Of a DNA stretch of 12,893 nucleotides, positions 1-6,505 are shown piece by piece. The DNA lies in the NCBI GenBank assembly GCA_030671915.1, contig DAOVHN010000017.1:1-12893 (forward strand), read 5' to 3'. How positions within the stretch are numbered: position 1 is the stretch's first letter; the number at the start of each line of letters is the position of its first letter. The DNA is from Pseudomonadota bacterium. GTDB lineage: Bacteria > Pseudomonadota > Alphaproteobacteria > UBA8366 > JADFVY01. The notes below the pieces were generated by a model that saw only the letters and a program-made list of their open reading frames with translations, was not told where the DNA came from and made no database searches. The position numbers and the translations under genes are program-made.

Positions 1-596
1 ATGTAGACGAAGGAACCGTCGGTGAAGACCGCGCTGTTCAGGGTGGCGAAGAAATTGTCCGTATAGGGCACCACGCTACCCATATATTTCCGCACCAGAT
101 CGGGATGATTCTTGATGGCTTCGGAGATCGGACAGAAGATAATCCCCTCTTCCTCCAGCCGCGCCTTGTAGGTGGTTGCGACCGAGACGCTGTCGAACAC
201 CGCGTCCACCGCCACACCGGCCAGCCATTCCTGTTCCTTCAGCGGAATGCCAAGCTTTTCGTAGGTTTCAAGCAGCTTGGGGTCGACCTCGTCAAGGCTC
301 TTCGGGCCTTCCCCCAACTTCGGCGCCGAATAGTAATAGGTGTCCTGGTAGTCGATCGGGGCGATATTCAGCTTGGCCCAATCGGGCGATTTCATCTTCA
401 GCCAGGCGCGGTAGGCCCGCAGCCGCCATTCGAGCATCCATTCGGGCTCTTCCTTCTTGGCGGAGATGAAACGGATCGTGTCCTCGTCCAGCCCCTTGGG
501 CGCGACATCGGATTCGATGTCGGTGACGAAGCCGTATTTGTACTTGTCATCCGCCAGTGTGCGGACTTGCTCGACGGTTTCAGGCGTTGCCGCCAT
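1..596 (-). CDS. sufB: Fe-S cluster assembly scaffold subunit SufB, N-terminal 198 residues (cut by window edge)
   Basis: SufB is a core subunit of the cytoplasmic SufBCD scaffold, on which new Fe-S clusters are built before transfer to apo-proteins. The reading frame is open from the ATG at 596 to the left edge. It starts [14 protein letters not shown] and contains the SufB-family N-terminal signature [17 protein letters not shown] (about residues 50-66), the segment [20 protein letters not shown] (about 116-135) and [20 protein letters not shown] (about 177-196). About 290 residues, including the beta-helix core, are missing if it has the usual length of about 480-490. The ATG is preceded by a GGGGGA tract 7 bases upstream, and the gene follows the second Rrf2 regulator after 25 bases, so the two should be co-transcribed. 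sufC, sufD and sufS would be expected to the left of the window. Identity is secure from sequence; function is family knowledge. Confidence 0.96.
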   Translation of the reverse strand, partial: MAATPETVEQVRTLADDKYKYGFVTDIESDVAPKGLDEDTIRFISAKKEEPEWMLEWRLRAYRAWLKMKSPDWAKLNIAPIDYQDTYYYSAPKLGEGPKSLDEVDPKLLETYEKLGIPLKEQEWLAGVAVDAVFDSVSVATTYKARLEEEGIIFCPISEAIKNHPDLVRKYMGSVVPYTDNFFATLNSAVFTDGSFVY

Positions 597-621
597 TCTT
601 AATTCCCCCGTTGGACCAGGT

Positions 622-1080
622 TTAACTATCCGCCGGCGCGCTTTCGCGCGCTGCCGGCAGATCGATGAAATTCGGCGGAGTCGCGATTTCTGCCAGCGAC
701 ATGGACTTTAAAGTGCGTGTAACCGCGGCATTGACCCGGTCCCAGCATCCGCGGATCGGGCAGAGGCTTTCCACCGAGCAGGCATCGCCCGACGCGCCGT
801 CGACGCAGGCCGTCACCGCCACCGGGCCTTCCAGCGCGCCAATGATGTCGGCCACGCTGATCTCGGCGGCCGGGCGCGACAGCGCGTAGCCCCCGTTCAT
901 GCCGCGATGGGATGTCACCAGCCCACCCCGGCTCATGCGCTTCAGAATCTTGGCGACCGTCGGCGCCGGCAAGCCAGCCCCGGACGCCAAGTCCGGCGCG
1001 GTCACCACCGCATCGGTCGCCTGCGCCAACTGGGCCATCACCACGACCCCGTAATCGGTCATCCTGCTGATCTTGAACAC
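622..1080 (-). CDS. Rrf2-family SUF-operon transcriptional regulator (second Rrf2 gene of the cluster)
   Basis: This 152-residue protein is a winged helix-turn-helix regulator of the Rrf2/IscR superfamily, closest in flavour to the 'SUF system Fe-S cluster assembly regulator' group. It opens [19 protein letters not shown], has the DNA-binding helices around residues 25-52 ([24 protein letters not shown]) and the Rrf2 wing motif [13 protein letters not shown] at 58-70. Four cysteines, C92, C101, C107 and C112, lie where IscR proteins bind a [2Fe-2S] cluster, so it probably senses Fe-S or redox status. The spacing (C-x8-C-x5-C-x4-C) differs from the IscR encoded upstream, and no CxxH motif is present. 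The start is a GTG at 1080, chosen because family members begin just before the (M/L)TDY motif. The ribosome-binding site is weak. It lies between iscS and sufB, with a 130-base spacer upstream that holds palindromes, which suggests autoregulation. Confidence 0.9.
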   Translation of the reverse strand: MFKISRMTDYGVVVMAQLAQATDAVVTAPDLASGAGLPAPTVAKILKRMSRGGLVTSHRGMNGGYALSRPAAEISVADIIGALEGPVAVTACVDGASGDACSVESLCPIRGCWDRVNAAVTRTLKSMSLAEIATPPNFIDLPAARESAPADS

Positions 1081-1086
1081 GTTTTC

Positions 1087-1113
1087 TATACCGCACTGTT
1101 TTAGTACGGTTTA
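1087..1113. promoter_or_regulatory. Palindromic putative operator directly before the second Rrf2 gene
   Basis: On the minus strand the arms are TAAACCGTACT and AGTGCGGTATA, separated by AAAAC; 9 of 11 positions are complementary. The site ends 7 bases before the GTG of the Rrf2 gene and would overlap the transcription start expected from the candidate promoter just upstream. Rrf2 proteins are dimers that bind palindromes of about this size, so this is a likely autoregulatory operator. The palindrome is seen directly; its function is inferred. Confidence 0.5.
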
Positions 1114-1141
1114 AACATATACGAATTGGTCCTGATTTCAA
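1114..1141 (-). promoter_or_regulatory. Candidate sigma70-type internal promoter for the second Rrf2 gene and sufB
   Basis: On the minus strand TTGAAA (1141-1136, five of six consensus bases) is followed after 16 bases by TATGTT (1119-1114, four of six). The predicted start would fall inside the palindrome at 1087-1113. This would give the Rrf2-sufB part of the operon its own promoter. It rests on consensus matching alone. Confidence 0.35.
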
Positions 1142-1154
1142 GCGGAAAACAGAT

Positions 1155-1173
1155 ACAATATGGTCCAGATTGT
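1155..1173. promoter_or_regulatory. Near-perfect 19-base palindrome in the iscS-Rrf2 gap
   Basis: The arms ACAATATGG and CCAGATTGT flank a single central T; 8 of 9 positions are complementary. A one-base loop makes an RNA hairpin unlikely, so a protein-binding site is the better reading. It lies 14 bases upstream of the candidate -35 element at 1136-1141. Part of it (GGTCC, one base, GATT) recurs at 1128-1137. A dimeric regulator such as one of the two Rrf2 proteins could bind here, but no known consensus was matched. Confidence 0.42.
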
Positions 1174-1210
1174 CGCAGGTAGCGCCTGACGAGCCTCGAA
1201 TCGCCGTTTT

Positions 1211-2317
1211 TTATGCCGCCGTCACCCCGGCCCTCGTGGCGAAATCGCGGTAGGCGGCGATGAAACCCTCTGTGTCAGCTTCGCTGTTGCCGTGGCCCAG
1301 GCTGATGCGGATGGCGCAGGCGGCGATGTCGTTGTCGTGGCCCATGGCAGCCAGGACATGGCTGGGCTTTACCTTGCCCGACGAGCAGGCAGAGCCGGCG
1401 CTGACCGCGAAACCGGCGAGGTCCAGCGCCATGACCTGGGTCTCGGCCGAAATTCCGGGCAGCGCGATGCAGCTTGTATTGGGAAGCCTGTCCGCCTTGC
1501 CCGCGACAATCCGGGCGCCCGAGATATCGGCAAGCACTCTTTCCTCCAGCATATCGCGCAGCGCGGAAAGGTTGCCCGCCGATGAGACCTCCGCCGCGGC
1601 CTGTTCGGCGGCCGCGCCGAAACCGGCGATGCCAGACACGTTCTCGGTGCCCGAGCGCCGGCCGCGTTCCTGGCCGCCCCCGCGTATGATAGAGGCCAGT
1701 TGGACATGGTCGGCGACGATCAGTGCGCCGGCACCCTTGGAGCCGCCGATCTTGTGGGCCGAGAGGGTCAGCATATCGACGCCCAGCGCGCCGAAATCCA
1801 GCGGCAGCTTGCCGGCGCCCTGCACCGCGTCGCAATGGAACAGCGCGCCCGCTTCATGCGCGATCGCGGCGGCCCGCGTTACCGGCTGAATGACCCCGGT
1901 CTCGTTGTTGGCCAACATGATGGAGACGACGGCCCCTTCTCCGTCCCGCAGCATGCCCTGCAGCGCGTCGAGATCGACGACGCCATCGGCGTCCACCGGG
2001 ATCGTCTCGATTTTTTCGGCAGCCTCCAGCACGGAGGGATGCTCGACAGCCGACACAAGGATGCGGGTCCGCCCGCAGCCGCGCAGGGCCAGATTGTTGG
2101 CCTCGGTGCCGCCGCTGGTGAAGACGACCGTTGCCGTGTCCGCCGCGGCGAGCCCTGCGACCTGCCGCCTGGCATCCTCGACGATGCGGCGCGCCGCGCG
2201 GCCATGGGAATGGACCGACGACGGGTTGCCCCACTGCTTGAGCGCATGCGAAACCGCCTCCGCGGATTCGGGCCGCAGAGGCGTTGTCGCGTTATGATCG
2301 AGATAGCAGGGGGGCAC
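1211..2317 (-). CDS. iscS: Cysteine desulfurase, IscS/NifS type (class V aminotransferase)
   Basis: This PLP enzyme removes sulfur from cysteine, giving alanine and an enzyme-bound persulfide that feeds Fe-S cluster assembly. Of the possible starts, GTG at 2317 is preferred. It gives 368 residues beginning (M)PPCYLDHNATTPLRPE, the usual NifS/IscS N-terminus, and lies 14 bases after the iscR stop with an AGGGG tract just upstream. The frame stays open to an ATG at 2488, but the added residues are low-complexity and overlap iscR. Visible landmarks are TSGGTEANN (68-75), H93 in EHPS, NNETGVIQP (137-145), D163 in HCDAVQ, the PLP lysine K189 in SAHKIGG, GGGQERGRRSGTEN (213-226) and the catalytic cysteine C311 in SAGSACSSG. 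The short segment after C311 resembles IscS/NifS more than SufS. A desulfurase of this kind between iscR and sufB is a common alphaproteobacterial arrangement. Confidence 0.94.
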   Translation of the reverse strand: MPPCYLDHNATTPLRPESAEAVSHALKQWGNPSSVHSHGRAARRIVEDARRQVAGLAAADTATVVFTSGGTEANNLALRGCGRTRILVSAVEHPSVLEAAEKIETIPVDADGVVDLDALQGMLRDGEGAVVSIMLANNETGVIQPVTRAAAIAHEAGALFHCDAVQGAGKLPLDFGALGVDMLTLSAHKIGGSKGAGALIVADHVQLASIIRGGGQERGRRSGTENVSGIAGFGAAAEQAAAEVSSAGNLSALRDMLEERVLADISGARIVAGKADRLPNTSCIALPGISAETQVMALDLAGFAVSAGSACSSGKVKPSHVLAAMGHDNDIAACAIRISLGHGNSEADTEGFIAAYRDFATRAGVTAA

Positions 2318-2331
2318 TGGCCCCTGGCCTG

Positions 2332-2823
2332 TTATTCGGCCGCGGTTGCAGCCGAAGCCGGAACCGTGTCGACCAGACCCTCGTGGCCCGTGAAGCGCCC
2401 GCTGGTGCCCAGAATGCGCCGGTTGACCACGTCGGCCAGCGTCACCGAATTCAGGAACAGGTGAATCTGGTTGCTGAGTTCCGACCACAGATCATGCGTC
2501 GCACAGCGCATCTTGGTCTTGGTGCAGCCATGCGGCGATTGCGGATCACAGCGCGTAACGCGGATCGGCTCGTCCACCGCCAGGATGATGTCGGAAATGC
2601 GGGTGCCGTCGGCGCCATGGGCCAGCATGTAGCCGCCGCCGGGGCCGCGCACACTTTTTACCAGCGCGTTGCGCTTCAATTTGGCGAATAGCTGTTCCAA
2701 ATAGGACAGGGAAATATCCTGACGCTCCGCCACCGCCGCCAGCGCCATCGGCTTGCCGTCGCTGTGCATTGCCAGATCGACCATCGCCATTACGGCATAA
2801 CGTCCCTTGGTACTTAAACGCAC
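2332..2823 (-). CDS. iscR: IscR-type Rrf2-family Fe-S sensing transcriptional regulator
   Basis: IscR proteins carry a [2Fe-2S] cluster and adjust Fe-S assembly genes to cluster demand. This 163-residue protein begins (M)RLSTKGRYAVMAMVDLAMH, has the winged helix-turn-helix with SLSYLEQLFAKLKRN (38-52), and the wing VRGPGGGYML (58-67). The cluster-ligand region contains C92, C100, C107 and H110, spaced C-x7-C-x6-C-x2-H. This keeps the IscR Cys3His set, with a loop longer than the enterobacterial C92/C98/C104/H107. The start is GTG at 2823, supported by a GGAG box 8 bases upstream and by the family N-terminus. It follows cysE after 49 bases and precedes iscS by 14 bases. A tail of about 20 residues (141-163) beyond the conserved domain is low in complexity. 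It is expected to repress this operon when cluster-loaded; that is inference. Confidence 0.94.
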   Translation of the reverse strand: MRLSTKGRYAVMAMVDLAMHSDGKPMALAAVAERQDISLSYLEQLFAKLKRNALVKSVRGPGGGYMLAHGADGTRISDIILAVDEPIRVTRCDPQSPHGCTKTKMRCATHDLWSELSNQIHLFLNSVTLADVVNRRILGTSGRFTGHEGLVDTVPASAATAAE

Positions 2824-2872
2824 GTTTCTTTCTCCAATATCCTCTGTGGCAATATAACGCCTTGTCTACCCG

Positions 2873-3652
2873 TCAGTTTTTCGCTGAAGTCGGATGTTCA
2901 GGGCGCGACCGCGCCGGAACCTTTACCGGAGTCAGCTGCTCCTCGACCTGGGCGAGTTCTCGCTCCAGTTCGGCGATTCTTGCCTGCATCGCGACCACGT
3001 CGTTCAGCTGGCCTTTAATCTCGCCGATCTGCGCGCGCAGCCCGTCGATGATCTGCGCATCCGGATCGGGCATGTCGCCCATCGGCGTACCATAGGGTTC
3101 GAAGCATTCTTCCTCGACCACCTTGGAAACCTGCTTGGCCGGGATGCCGACCACGGTAACGCAGCAGGGTATATCCTTGGTAACCACCGCATTGGCGCCG
3201 ACGCGCACGCCGTGGCCCACATCGATTGGCCCAAGAACCTGCGCGCCCGAGCCGACAATCACATTGTCGCCCAGCGTCGGGTGTCGTTTCTGCTCGCGCT
3301 GCGATTCGGAATCGAGCGAGGGGGATACGCCACCCAGCGTCACGCCATGATACAATGTAACATTGTCGCCGATGACGGCCGTCTCACCGACGACCACGCC
3401 CATGCCATGATCGACGAAAAAATGCTTGCCAATCCTGGCGGCGGGATGAATTTCAATGCCAGTCATGAAACGGCCAACCTGCGAAATCCAGCGTGCCAGC
3501 ACACGCCAGCCGCCGTTCCACAAGGGATGGGCAAGCCTGTGAAAGACGATGGCGTGGAAGCCGGGATAACACAGAACGACCTCCCAGCGGGAGCGCGCGG
3601 CCGGATCCCGCGCCATCATTCCGTCGATTTCTTCCCTGAAACCCTTGAACAT
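2873..3652 (-). CDS. cysE: Serine O-acetyltransferase CysE
   Basis: CysE makes O-acetyl-L-serine from serine and acetyl-CoA, the first committed step of cysteine synthesis. The 259-residue protein has a helical N-terminus (1-60) and a left-handed beta-helix of hexapeptide repeats (about 62-175). Catalytic residues are visible as D81-H82 in [11 protein letters not shown] and H124 in KRHPTLGD, and the acetyl-CoA-binding segment VGIPAK lies at 168-173. It is of the short, EpsC-like CysE type, lacking the long N-terminal domain of E. coli CysE. The region from about 200 to 240 (IDGLRAQIG... [17 protein letters not shown]) looks like a helical coiled coil and could aid oligomerisation. The ATG at 3652 follows GGAAGGCAAGGCGA. 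It is the first gene of the minus-strand Fe-S operon, so cysteine supply and Fe-S assembly appear coupled. The mRNA leader can form a hairpin over the ribosome-binding region. Confidence 0.95.
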   Translation of the reverse strand: MFKGFREEIDGMMARDPAARSRWEVVLCYPGFHAIVFHRLAHPLWNGGWRVLARWISQVGRFMTGIEIHPAARIGKHFFVDHGMGVVVGETAVIGDNVTLYHGVTLGGVSPSLDSESQREQKRHPTLGDNVIVGSGAQVLGPIDVGHGVRVGANAVVTKDIPCCVTVVGIPAKQVSKVVEEECFEPYGTPMGDMPDPDAQIIDGLRAQIGEIKGQLNDVVAMQARIAELERELAQVEEQLTPVKVPARSRPEHPTSAKN

Positions 3653-3662
3653 TCGCCTTGCC

Positions 3663-3690
3663 TTCCATTATCTATGCGACGTCAATGGAA
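3663..3690 (-). promoter_or_regulatory. Inverted repeat in the cysE leader overlapping the Shine-Dalgarno region
   Basis: TTCCATT (3663-3669) and AATGGAA (3684-3690) are perfectly complementary 7-base arms with a 14-base loop. In the cysE transcript the 3' arm ends in GGAA of the purine-rich GGAAGG stretch, about 10 bases before the ATG. The hairpin could mask part of the ribosome-binding region, although a second AAGG remains free closer to the start. It could also be a DNA operator. The structure is seen; its function is speculative. Confidence 0.28.
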
Positions 3691-3724
3691 TCGGGCGGCT
3701 TCCAGCAGAAGGCGTTTCGCCTGA

Positions 3725-3743
3725 TTGTGTGTCGCACATGCAA
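3725..3743. promoter_or_regulatory. Imperfect palindrome in the divergent cysE / hydrolase spacer
   Basis: The arms TTGTGTGT and ACATGCAA flank a CGC centre; 6 of 8 positions pair. It sits 73 bases before cysE and about 160 bases before the hydrolase gene, where an operator for the cysE-suf operon could lie. I could not match it to a known regulator. No convincing sigma70 promoter was found for either divergent gene in this 249-base spacer. Its other contents are a small hairpin (AGGCG-TTT-CGCCT, 3710-3722), a CCGGCGAA/CCGGCGA tandem at 3870-3884 and an AT-rich stretch at 3745-3870. Confidence 0.25.
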
Positions 3744-3901
3744 GCAACCGTTATTGAGATAAGGATATATGGCCACCCACAATAACAGTCAAGTTACAAT
3801 GGGAATTTGTGTCGGGAATCCGCGCCATACAACATAAAAACCGACCGATTTCGTCAGATTAATAATGATCCGGCGAACCGGCGATTGAAGCGATAGGAAC
3901 A

Positions 3902-4555
3902 ATGCCAGAAGTCATTTTCAACGGCCCCGAAGGCAGGCTGGAAGGTAAATACCATCCAGGCCCAGAGCCTGACAGCGCGATCGCGCTGATCCTGCATCCC
4001 AGCCCGCAGCATGGCGGCTCGATGAACAACAAGGTCGTCTACACGCTTTTTCACACCTTCGTGAAGCGCGGGTTCGCGGTCCTGAGGTTCAATTTCCGCG
4101 GCGTGGGCCGCTCGCAGGGCGTATTCACCAAGGGCGAGGGTGAACTCTCGGACGCCGCATCGGCGCTGGACTGGTTGCAGAGCTATAACCAGAACAGCCG
4201 CGAATGCTGGATTGCCGGTTGTTCCTTCGGCGCCTGGATCGGTATGCAGCTTCTGATGCGACGGCCGGAAATCACCGGCTTCATTTCCGTGGCGCCGCCC
4301 GCCAACATGTACGATTTCACCTTCCTGGCTCCGTGTCCGTCCTCGGGCCTGATGCTGACCGGCGAAAAGGACGAAATCGTGCCCTACGAATCGGTCAAAA
4401 AGCTGGTAGACAAGCTGAATCAGCAGCGCGATATCAATGTTCTGCATGAGGTCGTGCCCGGCGCCAACCATTTCTTCCAGGCCAAGCTGGACGAAATGGA
4501 CGAGTCGGTGACCGGCTATCTGGACGCGCGCGACAAGGCGCCGGCCACGAGGTAA
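3902..4555 (+). CDS. COG2945-type alpha/beta hydrolase linked to the suf cluster
   Basis: The 217-residue protein has the alpha/beta-hydrolase fold. An N-terminal strand segment leads to the oxyanion-type motif LILHPSPQHGG (29-39), then VLRFNFRGVGRSQG (60-73). The nucleophile elbow GCSFG places the serine at S108, the acid is D157 in GEKDEIVP, and the base is H190 in GANHFF, so the full catalytic triad is present. No signal peptide is visible; it should be cytoplasmic. The ATG at 3902 has an AGGA box 3 bases upstream. Members of this family are small hydrolases of unknown substrate. Homologues often lie beside suf genes in alphaproteobacteria, but here the gene is divergent from cysE and not in the operon. 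It is followed by a strong hairpin terminator. The hydrolase assignment is firm; the substrate is unknown. Confidence 0.9.
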   Translation: MPEVIFNGPEGRLEGKYHPGPEPDSAIALILHPSPQHGGSMNNKVVYTLFHTFVKRGFAVLRFNFRGVGRSQGVFTKGEGELSDAASALDWLQSYNQNSRECWIAGCSFGAWIGMQLLMRRPEITGFISVAPPANMYDFTFLAPCPSSGLMLTGEKDEIVPYESVKKLVDKLNQQRDINVLHEVVPGANHFFQAKLDEMDESVTGYLDARDKAPATR

Positions 4556-4576
4556 CGCCCGCTACCGCTAAAATGC

Positions 4577-4614
4577 AAAAAAAACAAACGGCGAAGCCCA
4601 GGGCTTCGCCGTAT
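4577..4614. terminator. Intrinsic terminator between the hydrolase gene and cheZ, usable in both directions
   Basis: A perfect 12-base inverted repeat (ACGGCGAAGCCC, one A, GGGCTTCGCCGT; 4588-4612) forms a GC-rich hairpin with a practical stem of 10-11 pairs. On the minus strand it is followed by TTTGTTTTTTTT (4587-4577 region), a classic U-tract, so it should end cheZ transcripts strongly. On the plus strand it is followed by ATTTCGTTATT, a weaker but usable tract for the hydrolase transcript. A second small hairpin (TTCCGT-AAG-ACGGAA, 4622-4636) lies between it and the cheZ stop. Confidence 0.85.
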
Positions 4615-4639
4615 TTCGTTATTCCGTAAGACGGAAAAT

Positions 4640-5299
4640 CTAGTCGAACAGCTTGTCGATATCTTCCTGCGCGATGGCGTCTTCTTCCATCTGCGGTCCC
4701 TGCAACAGGCCCTCTTCCCCCGCGCGCGCATTCTCGGGATGCTCAGTGACGGCAAGCGTGTCCGCGCCCCAGATTTCGATCATCGCGGCAAGCCGCTCCT
4801 CGACGAACTGAAGCGTGTTCACGACCTTCTTGATGCGCTGGCCGGTGATGTCCTGGAAATTACAGGCCTCGTACAGGTCGACCGTGGTTTCGGCGATTTC
4901 GTCGGCGGTCGCGACGACCGTGGAATCGCCAGTATGCGATTTCAGGTCGTGCAGCAACTCGTCGACGCGCTCAGCGATATCGATGATGGTAAAGGTCGCG
5001 CCCTCCGTCGCGCGAACCACCGCCTGCAACTCGCGCGCGGCGGTCGCAAGCCTGTCGTCCTTGGTGTTCTGGGTTATAAGCGTCGCGATTTCCTTTTTGG
5101 TCCGCTCCACCTGATCCAGCAGCGTGCCGGGCGTTGCGCCTTCGACTTCAACATTGCCGATCGCAAGCTTCTCGAGCCGGCCTTCGAGGGACCGGATCTC
5201 GTGCAAAATCTGCTCGTTGCTGACCCGAGCATCCCGCCGCTGCTGCAACTCCGCGGTAAACGGCTTGCGGGATACGGGCCTCAATCTTGCTGCTGTCAT
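4640..5299 (-). CDS. cheZ: CheZ-family chemotaxis protein phosphatase (CheY-P phosphatase)
   Basis: CheZ removes phosphate from CheY-P and so resets the flagellar motor signal. The 219-residue protein is almost wholly helical. The core is a long hairpin from about 60 to 178 with the diagnostic segment YEACNFQDITGQRIKK (143-158). D150 and Q154 correspond to the catalytic Asp/Gln pair of the E. coli DQDLTGQ motif. The last residues (AQEDIDKLFD, 210-219) form a short acidic helix after a disordered linker (about 185-205), as expected of the CheY-binding tail of CheZ. The ATG at 5299 is preceded by AAGGCGG with a 6-7 base spacing. No other chemotaxis gene is in the window, so it is an orphan cheZ. 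It lies 90 bases after anmK on the same strand; that gap contains the palindrome TGCGTACGCA (5315-5324) and no convincing promoter. The strong terminator follows. Confidence 0.88.
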   Translation of the reverse strand: MTAARLRPVSRKPFTAELQQRRDARVSNEQILHEIRSLEGRLEKLAIGNVEVEGATPGTLLDQVERTKKEIATLITQNTKDDRLATAARELQAVVRATEGATFTIIDIAERVDELLHDLKSHTGDSTVVATADEIAETTVDLYEACNFQDITGQRIKKVVNTLQFVEERLAAMIEIWGADTLAVTEHPENARAGEEGLLQGPQMEEDAIAQEDIDKLFD

Positions 5300-5389
5300 A
5301 CTTTGCCGCCTTTTTGCGTACGCACGCTCTTACGATTTCACGGCTGACATTAAACGGAAATTACTTGGAAATCGTTAATGAGGAATCGC

Positions 5390-6505
5390 TTAACCATATC
5401 TTTTTTCAAGCCGGCCGCCGGGGGTCGGGGCGCCGGTTCCGGTGGTTGCAGGGAAGCTCAGGGGCAATCCCGCCAGCGAGCGTACGGCCAGGTATGCGAA
5501 AGCCTGCGCCTCCAGCGCGTCGCCATCCCATCCGGCCTCCTCCACTTGCTGCACCGGTGCGGTCAGGCGCCGTGACAGTTCGGCCATCAGCGCCAGGTTC
5601 AGCCGGCCGCCGCCGGTAACCAGCCAGCGGAGCGCCGGCGCCGGGAAAAAAGCCGCCGCGCGGGCCACCGACTCAGCCGTGAAGGCGGTCAGGATAGCGG
5701 CGCCATCTTTATCGGAATATTCCGATAATTCATTGATATCGAACGCGTTTCTGTCCAGAGATTTGGGCGGTTGGCGGTCGAAATAATCGTTATCCATCAA
5801 GGCTCCCAAGGCCGCCTCATCCACCCGGCCCGCGCGCGCCAGTCGGCCATCGATATCCGAAGAGACGCCGGTCCGCCGCATGACCCAGTCGTCGATCAGC
5901 GCGTTGCCCGGGCCGGTGTCGAAGGCCAGCAAGGAATCGTCGTCGCCGATCCAGGTGACATTGGCCACCCCGCCGACATTAAGCACCGCGAGCGGCCGTT
6001 CCAAGCCACGCGCCAGCGCCCGGTGATAGACCGGCGCGAAGGGCGCGCCCTCGCCCCCCTCCGCCATATCGGCGCTGCGAAAATCGTAAACAACGTCTAT
6101 TCCGCACTCCGCGGCCAGCAATTTTCCATCGCCAATCTGCCAGGTCAGACCCTCTTCCGGCGCATGCATCACCGTCTGGCCATGAAAACCGACCACCCCG
6201 ACATCCCGGGCGCCCAGCCCTGCCTTGTCCAGCAGCCGGAGGACCACATCGCGGTGGGCCAGCGTCAGTTCCCTTTCGATCGAATAGATCCGGTCGTTAC
6301 GGTCGCGGCAACCCAGTATTTCACGCAGGCGGCCACGCAGCCCGGCGTCATAATCAACGGTCAGCGAGGCGCCGGTTGACTGGATGGTGACGCCGTCGGT
6401 GGTAAGCAGCGCGGCGTCGATACCATCCAACGAGGTGCCGCTCATCAATCCAATGGCAGTGATCGTCCTGTCCAGTCCCTTTTCCACGCGCGCTCCGCTC
6501 AACAT
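5390..6505 (-). CDS. anmK: Anhydro-N-acetylmuramic acid kinase AnmK
   Basis: AnmK opens the 1,6-anhydro ring of anhydroMurNAc and phosphorylates it to MurNAc-6-phosphate, a step in peptidoglycan recycling in the cytoplasm. With the ATG at 6505 the protein is 371 residues, the normal family length. Motifs in order are the phosphate-binding GLMSGTSLDGID (19-30), GFHGQT (106-111), the loop DFRSADMAEGGEGAPFAPVY (141-160), NVGGVANVTW (176-185), FDTGPGN (195-201) with D196 near the active site, PPKSLDRNAFD (246-256), VTGGGRLN (296-303) and EAQAFAYLAVR (332-342). The frame is open to an ATG at 6589, but that longer form would overlap the divergent tyrS start and adds non-conserved residues, so it is rejected. 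The ATG at 6505 is preceded by GGTGGA. It is divergent from tyrS with a 74-base gap. Confidence 0.94.
   Translation of the reverse strand: MLSGARVEKGLDRTITAIGLMSGTSLDGIDAALLTTDGVTIQSTGASLTVDYDAGLRGRLREILGCRDRNDRIYSIERELTLAHRDVVLRLLDKAGLGARDVGVVGFHGQTVMHAPEEGLTWQIGDGKLLAAECGIDVVYDFRSADMAEGGEGAPFAPVYHRALARGLERPLAVLNVGGVANVTWIGDDDSLLAFDTGPGNALIDDWVMRRTGVSSDIDGRLARAGRVDEAALGALMDNDYFDRQPPKSLDRNAFDINELSEYSDKDGAAILTAFTAESVARAAAFFPAPALRWLVTGGGRLNLALMAELSRRLTAPVQQVEEAGWDGDALEAQAFAYLAVRSLAGLPLSFPATTGTGAPTPGGRLEKRYG

Noticed and set aside
1211..2488. A longer 425-residue form of the cysteine desulfurase starting at 2488
   Set aside because: The extra N-terminal residues are the out-of-frame shadow of iscR and unlike the family. 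The GTG at 2317 gives the normal N-terminus.
2824..2872. An IscR operator or separate promoter in the cysE-iscR gap
   Set aside because: The AT-rich TTATATT and the ATATTG repeats do not form a good palindrome, match the type 1 IscR consensus, or pair with a -35 at proper spacing.
3769..3837. A 22-codon plus-strand ORF (MATHNNSQVTMGICVG...) with AAGGA three bases upstream in the cysE/hydrolase spacer
   Set aside because: It is very short, the spacing to AAGGA is tight, and nothing beyond chance supports translation. It could be a leader peptide only if conserved in relatives, which I cannot check.
3870..3884. Tandem CCGGCGAA/CCGGCGA just before the hydrolase ribosome-binding site, as a possible repeat element or hairpin
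   Set aside because: Only two short copies are present, no larger element surrounds them, and the stem is 4 pairs, within chance for GC-rich DNA.
4622..4636. Small hairpin TTCCGT-AAG-ACGGAA after the cheZ stop as a separate terminator
   Set aside because: The stem has 6 pairs with no U-tract on the minus strand directly after it; the larger hairpin at 4588-4612 explains termination.
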